From: Arenicellales bacterium
GTDB lineage: Bacteria; Pseudomonadota; Gammaproteobacteria; BMS3Bbin11
Direction: 5' to 3'
DNA: 64,000 nucleotides
NCBI GenBank assembly: GCA_029287915.1
Contig: JARFQE010000055.1
Location: 1 to 64,000 of the forward strand
The notes under the pieces were generated by a model. It did no database searches, was not told the origin of the DNA, and saw only the letters and a program-made list of their open reading frames with translations. Both the position numbers and the translations under genes were made by a program. Within the stretch, counting starts at the first letter, position 1, and every line of letters begins with the position of its first letter. This document shows positions 35,027 to 43,496 of the stretch, piece by piece.

Positions 35027-36709
35027 ATGCAGGATCCGCAACAAACAACCGAGCGTTTCGATACTATCCTTGATAGCTATTATAAAGCCTGGTTCCGTTA
35101 TCATCCTGAAACAGCAGTTGAGGTGGGTCGCGATGAGTATGCAGGGCTTTTAACGCCTTATGGTGATGATGATATTGGCGCATTGGTAACTCTTAATCGC
35201 GAATTGATGTTCAGTCTTGATGAACTGGATACCGAGGCGCTGGATGCCGACAGGCTAATCGATTATGAACTGGCCTGGAGTAGTGCAGCACTGGAGACAG
35301 AGGAAATACTTGAGGCAGACTGGCGCTATCGGGATCCGGAGCGTTATTTGCCGGTCAATGCGATCTATCAACTGCTAATGCGACCAGTAAGTGATTTTGA
35401 GCAGGCCCTTGCGACACGATTAACAGACATACCCCAATATCTCCGTGGTGCACGTCAGAAACTCAGTACAAAGGCGGACAGGATTGCTCCGCTGTGGCTG
35501 AAGTCTGCACTGCAGACAGCTCGTGAAGGTGCGCATTTCATTCGTTCTATTCCACAGCACCCCCGTTTATCAGAATGTAATCGGGCAATCGTGGACCTGA
35601 ACGGTATGATCAATAAGGCAGCAACAGCACTGGAGAACTTTGCCAGCTGTATTGAAAGCGATTTGTTGCCACAAGCGGCGGGAAATTTTGCCTGTGGCGA
35701 ACGTCATTTTAGTCACATTCTAGGTTTCCGGCACTTTCTAGATATCAATCCAGATCAACTGCATAAGCTAGGGAGTGAACTGTTTGATGAAACGGCATCA
35801 CGTTTGCGTGAAGCTTGTATGGTACTGAATGGCAATGATGATATAGCTGGCATGAGCGCAAAGCTGGCTGAAAACCACCCTGCGGCTGAACAGCTGCTGG
35901 ATAGCTATCGAAAGGCAATGCATGAGGCCCATCGATACCTGGTGAAGAATGATATTGTCAGCTTGCCTGCAGTTCAGAACCTGGCCATCATGAATACACC
36001 GGTTTTCCTGCGCCATGAAATCCCGATTGCTGCCTATCATGAGCCTGTGCCCAATGACAGTAAACAGCAGGCATGGTACTACGTCACACCAGTTAGTGAT
36101 GCTGAACAACTGGGCCAGCATGACTATGCATCGATAAAACAGACCAGTGTGCACGAGGCCTGGCCTGGACATCATCTGCAGTTTGTTACTGCCAATATGA
36201 ATCCCGTTGCCCGCAGTCTGCCTAGATTATTGAATCCTTCGGCCACAATGTATGAAGGATGGGCACTATACTGTGAACAGATGATGTATGAGCAGGGTTT
36301 TTCCCAGGCAGCAGAGCAAGAGTTCGTTATGTTGAAAGACAGGCTGTGGAGGGCCATGCGCATTATGATTGATGTCGAAATGCACTGTCGTGGACTGTCC
36401 ATAGAGGATGCCGCGAAGCGTATGGTTGATGAACTCGGCATGCATCACGAGCAGGCAATGGCCGATTTGTTATGGTATACACGTTCACCGGGCGTACCGA
36501 TGGGTTATGCGACTGGCTGGGTGCTAATTAACTGCTTGCGTAAGCAGCAGAAGCAACAGCAGGGAGAAAAATTTTCCCTCAAAGAGTTTCATGATGAATT
36601 GCTTTCAGGTGGTTCTATGGCATTGGCATTAGTGATTCGGCGTGTGTTCGGTGATGAAGTGTGGGCAGATATCGAGAGTGAAGTTTTTTCCATAGAAAAG
36701 GCAGATTGA
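35027..36709 (+). CDS. DUF885-family putative metallopeptidase
   Basis: 560 residues, mainly helical. The zinc-type signature is TSVHEAWPGHHLQF, followed by a Glu-containing helix (YEGWALYCEQMMYEQGF), the pattern of DUF885 proteins related to thermolysin-like and M32 peptidases. Another conserved patch is AYHEPVP with AWYYVTPVS. No signal peptide is seen, so it is probably cytoplasmic. Substrates are unknown. It is followed directly by a VOC gene (stop and start adjacent within a few bases), so the two may be co-transcribed. Confidence 0.9.
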   Translation: MQDPQQTTERFDTILDSYYKAWFRYHPETAVEVGRDEYAGLLTPYGDDDIGALVTLNRELMFSLDELDTEALDADRLIDYELAWSSAALETEEILEADWRYRDPERYLPVNAIYQLLMRPVSDFEQALATRLTDIPQYLRGARQKLSTKADRIAPLWLKSALQTAREGAHFIRSIPQHPRLSECNRAIVDLNGMINKAATALENFASCIESDLLPQAAGNFACGERHFSHILGFRHFLDINPDQLHKLGSELFDETASRLREACMVLNGNDDIAGMSAKLAENHPAAEQLLDSYRKAMHEAHRYLVKNDIVSLPAVQNLAIMNTPVFLRHEIPIAAYHEPVPNDSKQQAWYYVTPVSDAEQLGQHDYASIKQTSVHEAWPGHHLQFVTANMNPVARSLPRLLNPSATMYEGWALYCEQMMYEQGFSQAAEQEFVMLKDRLWRAMRIMIDVEMHCRGLSIEDAAKRMVDELGMHHEQAMADLLWYTRSPGVPMGYATGWVLINCLRKQQKQQQGEKFSLKEFHDELLSGGSMALALVIRRVFGDEVWADIESEVFSIEKAD

Positions 36710-36714
36710 AGGCT

Positions 36715-37107
36715 ATGAACAGCAAACGACCACCATCTACTATGGGCATGAGGCATATTGCATTAAATGTCGTCAATTTCACAGAAACTGAATATTTCTA
36801 TGTTGAGCTGCTGGGTATGCGGGTAGAGTGGCGACCTGACCCGGACAACGTTTATCTAACTTCTGGTAATGATAATCTTGCCCTGCACTATGTCGATAAA
36901 CAACCTGCTGGCCCACAGCATCTAGACCATATCGGTTTTATCATCGGCGAAATGGTGCAGGTAGATCTCTGGTATGAATTTTTGCTGCAGCATGATATTG
37001 AAATCTTCAAGCCACCAAAAACGCATCGTGACGGTGCGCGCAGTTTTTACTGCCGTGATCCAGACGGTAATGTGGTACAGATGATTTATCATCCTCCGCT
37101 GGTTTAG
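36715..37107 (+). CDS. VOC/glyoxalase-family protein
   Basis: 130 residues from ATG 36715; a TTG at 36706 overlaps the DUF885 stop and is an alternative start. Two beta-alpha-beta-beta-beta units of the vicinal oxygen chelate fold: MRHIALNVVNFTETEYFYVELLG and, later, YCRDPDGNVVQMIYHP. Metal-ligand-type residues are His in RHIA, His in LDHIGF and Glu/Gln in the final strand. Glyoxalase, dioxygenase and fosfomycin-type activities all use this fold; I cannot choose between them. Confidence 0.85.
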   Translation: MNSKRPPSTMGMRHIALNVVNFTETEYFYVELLGMRVEWRPDPDNVYLTSGNDNLALHYVDKQPAGPQHLDHIGFIIGEMVQVDLWYEFLLQHDIEIFKPPKTHRDGARSFYCRDPDGNVVQMIYHPPLV

Positions 37108-37271
37108 ATCTATTTTGTCCGCAGTGGCCCATGTAGAAACACGTAAACTCTCTTGCGGATGAAAAATCATGGACAAATCGAATGAAAAATCCTGACACCG
37201 AAAAAAACATATCTTGTAGGGTATGGAGAGTCATCCGTGGATGATTGATGGACCCATTATGTAAAAAAAAA

Positions 37272-39137
37272 CTAGTCATCTAGATCTTCCCATCGCTGAT
37301 AGGCCTGCTCAAGCTTGTTATCTATTTCGGCAAGTTTTTTCTGATCACTGGCAATTTCTTCTTTATCACGCTTGTAATAGTCCGCTTTAGCCATCTCGTC
37401 ATGCAGCAGCTGTTGCGCCAGTTCCAGCTGTTCAATCTTCTCAGGCAGTTCATCCAGTTCACGCTGAAGTTTATAGCTGAGCTTGGTCTGTTTTTTTGGG
37501 CTTGATCTGGTAGGGGCTGTTTTTTGTAGCGGCCGGGTTTTTAACGTGCCTGCTGCGCGCTGTCTCTCCCAGTCATCGTATCCACCAACATATTCGCGTA
37601 TCACGCCATTGCCCTCAAATGACAGTGTAGAGGTGACAACGTCATTGATAAAGCTGCGATCATGACTAATCAGTAACAGGGTGCCGGTATATTCGACTAA
37701 TAATTGTTCGAGCAGATCCAGGGTTTCGAAATCAAGATCATTGGTGGGTTCATCAAGAACCAGTACATTGGACGGGCGGCAAAACATGCGAGCCAGCAAT
37801 AGACGGTTTTTCTCCCCGCCTGACAGTGCATTAACCGGGCTGCGTGCCCTGTCGGGGCTGAAAAGGAAGTCCTGCAGGTAGCTGATAACGTGTTTTTCTC
37901 TGCCATTTAACGTTACAGTATCTTTGCCTAATGCAAGATTGTCGATTACCGTAGCATTTTCATCCAGCTGCGCACGTTGCTGATCAAAATAGCCAATATC
38001 GAGGCGCGTGCCGTGCTTTATGCTTCCTGACTTGGGTTGCAGTTCTCCTAATAACAAACGCAGCAGGGTAGTTTTACCAATACCATTTGGGCCAAGTAAG
38101 CCAATCTTGTCGCCACGCATAATAGTTATAGAAAAATTATCGACAATTACCTGCTTACCATAGGAATAGCTTACATTTACTGCTTCAATCACTATTTTGC
38201 CTGAACGATCACTCTGCTGGATGGCTATATTTACATTACCTACCCGCTCACGCCGAGCCTGACGCTGTCGTCGTAGCTCTTGCAGTGCCCTGACACGGCC
38301 TTCATTGCGAGTTCGCCTGGCTTTGATGCCCTGACGTATCCAGGCTTCTTCAGCGGCAAGTTTTTTATCCTGTTCAGATTCTTGCTTGAGTTCAGCGGCA
38401 AGCATCTGTTCACGGTTTTTTCGATAAGTATCGTAATCACCTGGCCAGGAAGTAAGTTGCCCTCGCTCAAGCTCGATAATGCGGGTCGCCAGGCGTCGTA
38501 CGAAGCGCCTGTCATGCGAGACAAATAACAGGGTGGTGTTTTGAGCAAGTAAAAAATCTTCCAGCCATTCGATCATGTCGATATCGAGATGATTGGTCGG
38601 TTCGTCCAGCAGCAGTATATCGGGTTCCTGTACCAGTGCACGGCCAAGCAGAACACGACGTGACTGCCCACCTGATAATGATTGAAAATCATCATCACCG
38701 TTAAGCAAAAGTTTTGACAGCACAGTTTCTATGCGTTGATGGTAATGCCAGCCATTGCCGGCATCAATCTGCTCCTGCAGCTTTTGCATGCGCTGCATGT
38801 CAGGGGGGTTATCTGTTTGATGAATGAGGCGATGATATTCATACAGCTGTTGACCGACCTCCCCCAGGCCGGATGCTATTACGGCATAGTTTGTCCCGGA
38901 AACATCATCTGCCACTTGCTGGCTCATGCGGGCGACCACCAGTCCTGTACGAAACTGAATTTCCCCGGCGTCAGGCAGGATTTCCTCTGTGAGCAGTTTG
39001 AGCAGGGTAGATTTACCGCAGCCGTTGCGACCAAGCAGGGCGATGCGTTCGCCTTCCTCTATTCTGAGGTTGACGTTTTCCATCAATGGCGGATGACCAA
39101 ATCCCAGTGAAATATCACGCAGGGTAACGAGACTCAT
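37272..39137 (-). CDS. uup: ABC-F ATPase Uup
   Basis: 621 residues with two ATP-binding cassettes and no membrane helices. Walker A sites are LLGRNGCGKSTLLKLL and LLGPNGIGKTTLLRLL. The signatures are SLSGGQSRRVLLGRAL and ALSGGEKNRLLLARMF, with LLDEPTNHLD and VLDEPTNDLD. The C-terminus (about 540-621) is a Lys/Glu-rich coiled coil, the DNA-binding tail of Uup. Uup acts on ribosomes and affects precise transposon excision. It is convergent with the VOC gene, with 164 bases between, and divergent from nothing close. The rubredoxin gene lies upstream on the same strand, 100 bases away. Confidence 0.94.
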   Translation of the reverse strand: MSLVTLRDISLGFGHPPLMENVNLRIEEGERIALLGRNGCGKSTLLKLLTEEILPDAGEIQFRTGLVVARMSQQVADDVSGTNYAVIASGLGEVGQQLYEYHRLIHQTDNPPDMQRMQKLQEQIDAGNGWHYHQRIETVLSKLLLNGDDDFQSLSGGQSRRVLLGRALVQEPDILLLDEPTNHLDIDMIEWLEDFLLAQNTTLLFVSHDRRFVRRLATRIIELERGQLTSWPGDYDTYRKNREQMLAAELKQESEQDKKLAAEEAWIRQGIKARRTRNEGRVRALQELRRQRQARRERVGNVNIAIQQSDRSGKIVIEAVNVSYSYGKQVIVDNFSITIMRGDKIGLLGPNGIGKTTLLRLLLGELQPKSGSIKHGTRLDIGYFDQQRAQLDENATVIDNLALGKDTVTLNGREKHVISYLQDFLFSPDRARSPVNALSGGEKNRLLLARMFCRPSNVLVLDEPTNDLDFETLDLLEQLLVEYTGTLLLISHDRSFINDVVTSTLSFEGNGVIREYVGGYDDWERQRAAGTLKTRPLQKTAPTRSSPKKQTKLSYKLQRELDELPEKIEQLELAQQLLHDEMAKADYYKRDKEEIASDQKKLAEIDNKLEQAYQRWEDLDD

Positions 39138-39237
39138 TTTGACAGAATATTGCGACTAAGGATTGCTTTTCAAAAAGCAGGAAGTTGTTTCAGGGTAGCG
39201 GGATTTGCTGGCCTGTCCATATTGCGGAGGCCTTAGT

Positions 39238-39411
39238 TCATTTGTCGTCCAGTTCAACCATATCAAACTCAGCTTTGGTGACACCGCAATCAGGGCATTG
39301 CCAGTTATCAGGTATATCATCCCAGCTGGTCCCCGGCGAAATGCCTTCATCAGGTAAGCCTCTTTCTTCTTCGTAGATAAAACCGCACACCGCACATTGC
39401 CATTTACGCAT
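39238..39411 (-). CDS. Rubredoxin
   Basis: 57 residues. Two Cys-x-x-Cys knuckles bind a single iron: WQCAVCGFIY near the N-terminus and WQCPDCGVTK near the C-terminus, separated by GLPDEGISPGTSWDDIPDN. It is a small cytoplasmic electron carrier, used for example with alkane hydroxylases or in oxygen and superoxide reduction. The short start (MRKWQCAVCG) has GGAGAAGCTAAT directly upstream; the frame is open further but without support. No partner reductase is adjacent. Confidence 0.96.
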   Translation of the reverse strand: MRKWQCAVCGFIYEEERGLPDEGISPGTSWDDIPDNWQCPDCGVTKAEFDMVELDDK

Positions 39412-39575
39412 ATTAGCTTCTCCAGTTTTGAGGGTTTCAGGGATGGCAGTTTGATGCCAAATAAGTGATAGTTTAACAGGAATAAGAAATAAGATGGGCT
39501 TGATATCAATAGGTGTTGGAATATAGTACGTCAGTGGTTCAAACTGTGTAGTACTAACTGTAAAGAGTATTTCGA

Positions 39576-39938
39576 ATGAGGTATGACGTGACACTAAATA
39601 ACAGACTGGTTTCGGTAACTGTCAGTGATGCAGCGCTTATGCGTCTGAGAAAAAAGACGAAACCTCTACTGATTGATATTGAGCTTTACTTCAGTTGTCT
39701 AATCAAGAAAGTCTGCCATTTCCGTGAAACAGATTGTATTGGTGATTACGTCAGGGTGACAGATGGTCTGTATATTCATTTCAGGGCGACCATGACCAAC
39801 CAGTGTTCTATTGATAGGTTTGATAAAGACAATGTTGCTGATTTCCCGATCGTGAATCAGAAAGCCTATATACCCAAATGGGTCTATCTTGATTTTTCCG
39901 CTAATAAGTGGAGCGGTGAGTTTGGATACGTGGAGTAA
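39576..39938 (+). CDS. Conserved hypothetical protein
   Basis: 120 residues, no signal peptide or membrane helix. It contains DAALMRLRKKTKPLLIDIEL, YFSCLIKKVCHFRE and later ADFPIVNQKAYIPKWVYLDF. Two Cys (in FSCLIKKVC) are close together; a third is in TNQCSID. The pattern is a compact beta-rich protein and may be a family restricted to sulfur-oxidising or related Gammaproteobacteria. I do not recognise a function. ATG 39576 has AAGAG upstream at good spacing. It is divergent from rubredoxin (165-base spacer), which may hint at a redox link but is not evidence. Confidence 0.7.
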   Translation: MRYDVTLNNRLVSVTVSDAALMRLRKKTKPLLIDIELYFSCLIKKVCHFRETDCIGDYVRVTDGLYIHFRATMTNQCSIDRFDKDNVADFPIVNQKAYIPKWVYLDFSANKWSGEFGYVE

Positions 39939-40068
39939 TCTGTGAGCACTTCTCGTATAGATTAATGCCTGCCAGCTTATACAGCAAGAGACTGTATTTC
40001 TACATGTAATCAACAGCTTTTGTGTGTTATAAACCTTAATATCCTTTTCGACGAGAACACATAAGGCC

Positions 40069-40890
40069 ATGCATCACGAGGGTAATCTCCGAAAACTCAA
40101 ATCACACCTTACAGATCCCGTAGAATACGGTCTGCCTCTGGGCAAGATTGTCGTTCCACTCAAGCCACTGATCGGAAAATACATCTCCCTGCAATACACG
40201 GGACTGATTAATTGTATCCATTGTGGCCGCAAGACCAGCAAGAGCTTTGTTCAGGGCTATTGCTTTCCCTGTATGCGTAGTCTGCCGGAATGTGACAGCT
40301 GTATAGTGCGACCGGAGACCTGTCATTTTGCCGCCGGTACCTGCCGCGATGAGGAGTGGGGGCGGGCTCATTGCATGCAGGATCATATTGTCTATCTTGC
40401 CAATTCATCAGGTGCCAAGGTCGGTATCACGCGGCTTACCCAGGTGCCCACGCGCTGGATAGATCAGGGGGCCTCACAGGCTTTGCCGATATTCCGCACC
40501 AATACACGACTACTTTCCGGCAAGCTGGAACATATCCTGAGACAAAATATTTCTGATCGTACTGACTGGCGTCGGATGCTGAAAGGTGAGCCGGAAGCTA
40601 TCGATCTGGCTGCTGTAAGGGACCATTTGTTCGAGGTGATGGCACTACCGATAGAAGAACTGATCAATGATGAAGAAGAGAATGCGATCGAAACACTGAC
40701 ATCGGCTGATTCGGTGGATGTCCATTATCCGGTGCTGGAATATCCTGACAAGGTAAAATCACTCAATTTTGACAAGACCCATGAAATTCACGGCATGTTG
40801 CTTGGCATCAAGGGGCAGTATCTGATTCTCGACAAGGGTGTTATCAACATCAGAAAATTCAGCGGTTATCATGTCAAATTAAGTTTTTGA
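40069..40890 (+). CDS. DUF2797 protein (zinc-ribbon and GIY-YIG-like)
   Basis: 273 residues. The Cys-rich N-terminal part holds CIHCGRK, CFPCMRS, CDSCIV and CHFAAGTC, a set of CxxC pairs that suggests one or two zinc ribbons (about 65-105). Then DHIVYLANSSGAKVGITRLT followed by VPTRWIDQGA resembles the opening of a GIY-YIG nuclease-like fold. This is the layout of DUF2797. Function is unknown; nucleic-acid binding is plausible but inferred. It is a single gene. Confidence 0.88.
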   Translation: MHHEGNLRKLKSHLTDPVEYGLPLGKIVVPLKPLIGKYISLQYTGLINCIHCGRKTSKSFVQGYCFPCMRSLPECDSCIVRPETCHFAAGTCRDEEWGRAHCMQDHIVYLANSSGAKVGITRLTQVPTRWIDQGASQALPIFRTNTRLLSGKLEHILRQNISDRTDWRRMLKGEPEAIDLAAVRDHLFEVMALPIEELINDEEENAIETLTSADSVDVHYPVLEYPDKVKSLNFDKTHEIHGMLLGIKGQYLILDKGVINIRKFSGYHVKLSF

Positions 40891-41111
40891 TTATTGCGCT
40901 GCTGAATTGGGCTGTAATTTGAGGCGAATTAACGAGTAAAGTAATTTTATCTATTTGCTATTCTCCGGGCGGTTTTCCTTCCGCTCGTCGCAACCATCGT
41001 TGTACAGTTTGTTTCTCTTTTGCCAGACACCTGCAGTACGATTCGACTGCGCCAGTGCAGCCATTTGCGGTATTTTATATCATTCCCCTGTCCGTTGAGG
41101 GTGAGGAATGG

Positions 41112-42074
41112 CTAAAATCTTCCCACACGGTTTACCACCTCGGCATTTAGAAAGGACCGGATATTATCAGCTATTTGATCGACCAGGCGCTGTCGTGACT
41201 GTCTACTGGCCCAGGCTGTATGAGGTGTCAGGATCAGGTTTGGAACATCCTTTTCAAGCAGCGGATTGCCCTCTGCGGGCGGTTCTATTGTCAGCACATC
41301 GAAACCTGCACCGGCAATCTGGTTTTGACGCAGGGCATCTGCCAGGGCAGACTCATTGACGAGACCACCGCGTCCCGTGTTGATCAACAGGGCATTATTT
41401 TTCATCAGTGAAATCTCACGTTTACCGATCAGGTTTGTGGTACTTTTGTTTAATGGCAGGTGCAGACTGATGATGTCAGCTGAGGAAAGTAGTTCATCGA
41501 GCTCGAGGCGGCCGGGTTCAGGCTCTCCATGAAGATGCTGGCAGATCAAGACATCCATGCCCAGTGCTGGTGCAACTTTCGCCACTGCACTTCCCAGAGT
41601 TCCATAACCAATGATGCCAAGTGTTTTACCATCAATTTCTTCGATTGGATAATCCAGCAAGCAGAAATTTTTACTGTGTTGCCAGTCACCATTTTGCACT
41701 GCGGAGCTGTAGTTCATCAGTTTCGTTGATAGCGCCAGGATCAGGGCGTAAACATGTTGCACAACTGATGGCGTGGCATAGTTACGAACATTGGAAACCG
41801 GAATGCCTTTCATATCGGCAGCGACAATGTCGATATGGTTAAAACCAGTCGCAGCAGCACAGATATATTTTAATTGAGATGCGTATGAGAGTGATTCACT
41901 ATTTAGTCTACACTTGTTGGTGACAATTATTTCAGCATCTTTTATACGATCTTTTAATTCAACTGGTGATGTGTACTCGTGGTACTCCCAGGTCAGAGGC
42001 AGATCATCCAGCGGTGCCAGTGAAAGTTCATTCGGACCAATGGTCGCGAGGTCTAGAAAAATAGCCTTTTTCAT
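41112..42074 (-). CDS. D-2-hydroxyacid dehydrogenase (glycerate dehydrogenase-like)
   Basis: 320 residues. The NAD-binding Rossmann motif is LGIIGYGTLGSAVAKVA. The catalytic residues of the family are in LINTGRGGLVNESALAD (Arg) and LTPHTAWASRQSR (His), with a Glu in DVLTIEPPAEGNPLL. It is closest to hydroxypyruvate/glycerate dehydrogenases and reduces an alpha-keto acid with NADH. A role in phosphoglycolate salvage fits the nearby gph only weakly. The promoter region is shared with rpfG and contains the 17-base palindrome at 42154-42170. Confidence 0.9.
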   Translation of the reverse strand: MKKAIFLDLATIGPNELSLAPLDDLPLTWEYHEYTSPVELKDRIKDAEIIVTNKCRLNSESLSYASQLKYICAAATGFNHIDIVAADMKGIPVSNVRNYATPSVVQHVYALILALSTKLMNYSSAVQNGDWQHSKNFCLLDYPIEEIDGKTLGIIGYGTLGSAVAKVAPALGMDVLICQHLHGEPEPGRLELDELLSSADIISLHLPLNKSTTNLIGKREISLMKNNALLINTGRGGLVNESALADALRQNQIAGAGFDVLTIEPPAEGNPLLEKDVPNLILTPHTAWASRQSRQRLVDQIADNIRSFLNAEVVNRVGRF

Positions 42075-42153
42075 ATTTTTTGAAGATAGAATGTAGCGTA
42101 ATGATGTTACTGATATATTGAGTATTTATAGTGTTTAGTATGCATCCTGTTCG

Positions 42154-42170
42154 TCCGCAATCATTGCGGA
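42154..42170. promoter_or_regulatory. Perfect 17-base palindrome, candidate operator
   Basis: The arms tccgcaat and attgcgga are perfect inverted repeats around a single c. It lies 80 bases upstream of the D-2-hydroxyacid dehydrogenase and upstream of rpfG, in their divergent spacer. The symmetric core and position fit a regulator binding site; the regulator is unknown. Confidence 0.55.
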
Positions 42171-42385
42171 AATCAAGTATTCCGGACTGCAGGGATATTC
42201 AGGCATGGTCCCATAGTAGTTCGGTTTGTATAGTCTTCGCCGGATAATTTGACCTGAGTCTGTATGGTAATATGGAAAAAGACTGGTGTGTGGCCTATTT
42301 TTATTGTATGAAATCCTATTATATGACACCAGCAAATAGCAATTATTCTGAAATTGCTAGTGAGCCCGCCTTAGTGAAGGATCCT

Positions 42386-43438
42386 ATGCCTGATAAAAAT
42401 TCTCTTGTTGTCATTGTTGATGATCAGAGCACTGGTCGAAAGATTCTTGAGCAGATTATTAGAGATATTGACTCGAATGTTGCTGTCGAGGCATTTGCCT
42501 CGCCAATCGATGCGCTTGAGTGTATTCATTCCCGCACACCAGACCTGATCCTGACGGACTACAAGATGCCGGTCATGGATGGTGTGCAATTTATTCGGGA
42601 GATCCGGGCGATCAGCGCCTGCCGCGATGTACCTGTGGTTGTCGTTACAGTCGTCGAGGACCGCTCCGTTCGTTACCAGGCACTGGATGCCGGAGCGACA
42701 GATTTCCTGACCAGACCGATTGACCAGTATGAGTGCCGGGCGCGCTGCAAGAACCTGCTGACGCTGCGTCGACAGCAGAAAATAATCAGCGATAGAGCAA
42801 AGTGGTTGGAAGAGCAGGTTGCTCATGGCACCCGTGAAATACAGGCACGTGAGCGCGAAACGTTGCTACGTCTCGCGAAAGCAGGTGAATACAGGGATGA
42901 GGGAACCGGCAATCATGTTCTTCGAATTGCACGTTACACTCGATTGCTTGCCGAAGCATTGCAGATGCCACAACGTGACTGTGAAGAACTAGAATTGGCT
43001 GCGCCGATGCATGACATTGGCAAAGTAGGAATCCCTGACAGCATTTTACTTAAGGAGGGGCCGCTAAATGATCAGGAGATGGAAATAATGAGAGAACATC
43101 CTGTCATCGGTCATGAAATTCTCAAGGATAGCCCATCCCGCTATATCAGCCTCGGTGCGGAGATTGCGCTAAGCCACCATGAAAAGTATGACGGCACGGG
43201 TTATCCGAAGGGATTGAAAGGCGATGCCATTCCGATCACCGGCCGTATAGTCGCTGTAGTCGATGTATTTGATGCCCTGACCACCCGGCGTCCATACAAA
43301 AAAGCATGGTCCTTAAAAGATGCTGTGAACTATATACGCAAGGCGTCAGGATCTCACATGGACCCTCATGTCGTCGAGGCATTCCTTGACAATGTCGAAA
43401 AGATCAGTCGAATCCAGGCTGAACTGAGTGATGATTAA
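42386..43438 (+). CDS. rpfG: RpfG: response regulator with HD-GYP phosphodiesterase
   Basis: 350 residues from ATG 42386, chosen for AAGGATC upstream; in-frame ATGs at 42272, 42308 and 42323 give longer forms with weaker sites. The receiver domain (about 8-125) has phospho-Asp D58 (LILTDYKMP). The HD-GYP domain (about 160-340) has HDIGKVGIPD (H209, D210), HHEKYDGTGYPKG and the GYP triad. HD-GYP enzymes degrade cyclic di-GMP. As in Xanthomonas RpfG, it would be switched on by phosphotransfer from the RpfC-type kinase encoded next, linking DSF perception to lower cyclic di-GMP. No rpfH gene intervenes. Confidence 0.92.
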   Translation: MPDKNSLVVIVDDQSTGRKILEQIIRDIDSNVAVEAFASPIDALECIHSRTPDLILTDYKMPVMDGVQFIREIRAISACRDVPVVVVTVVEDRSVRYQALDAGATDFLTRPIDQYECRARCKNLLTLRRQQKIISDRAKWLEEQVAHGTREIQARERETLLRLAKAGEYRDEGTGNHVLRIARYTRLLAEALQMPQRDCEELELAAPMHDIGKVGIPDSILLKEGPLNDQEMEIMREHPVIGHEILKDSPSRYISLGAEIALSHHEKYDGTGYPKGLKGDAIPITGRIVAVVDVFDALTTRRPYKKAWSLKDAVNYIRKASGSHMDPHVVEAFLDNVEKISRIQAELSDD

Positions 43439-43496
43439 CTTCGCTAGCAGCATGTTGGCGAGTGCACAAGGTAACAGGCATTAACACCTGGCACTT

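Noticed and set aside
37230-37243. tcatcc-gt-ggatga palindrome between the VOC and uup genes
   Set aside because: Six-base arms, no T tract; could be a weak hairpin but not supportable as a terminator.
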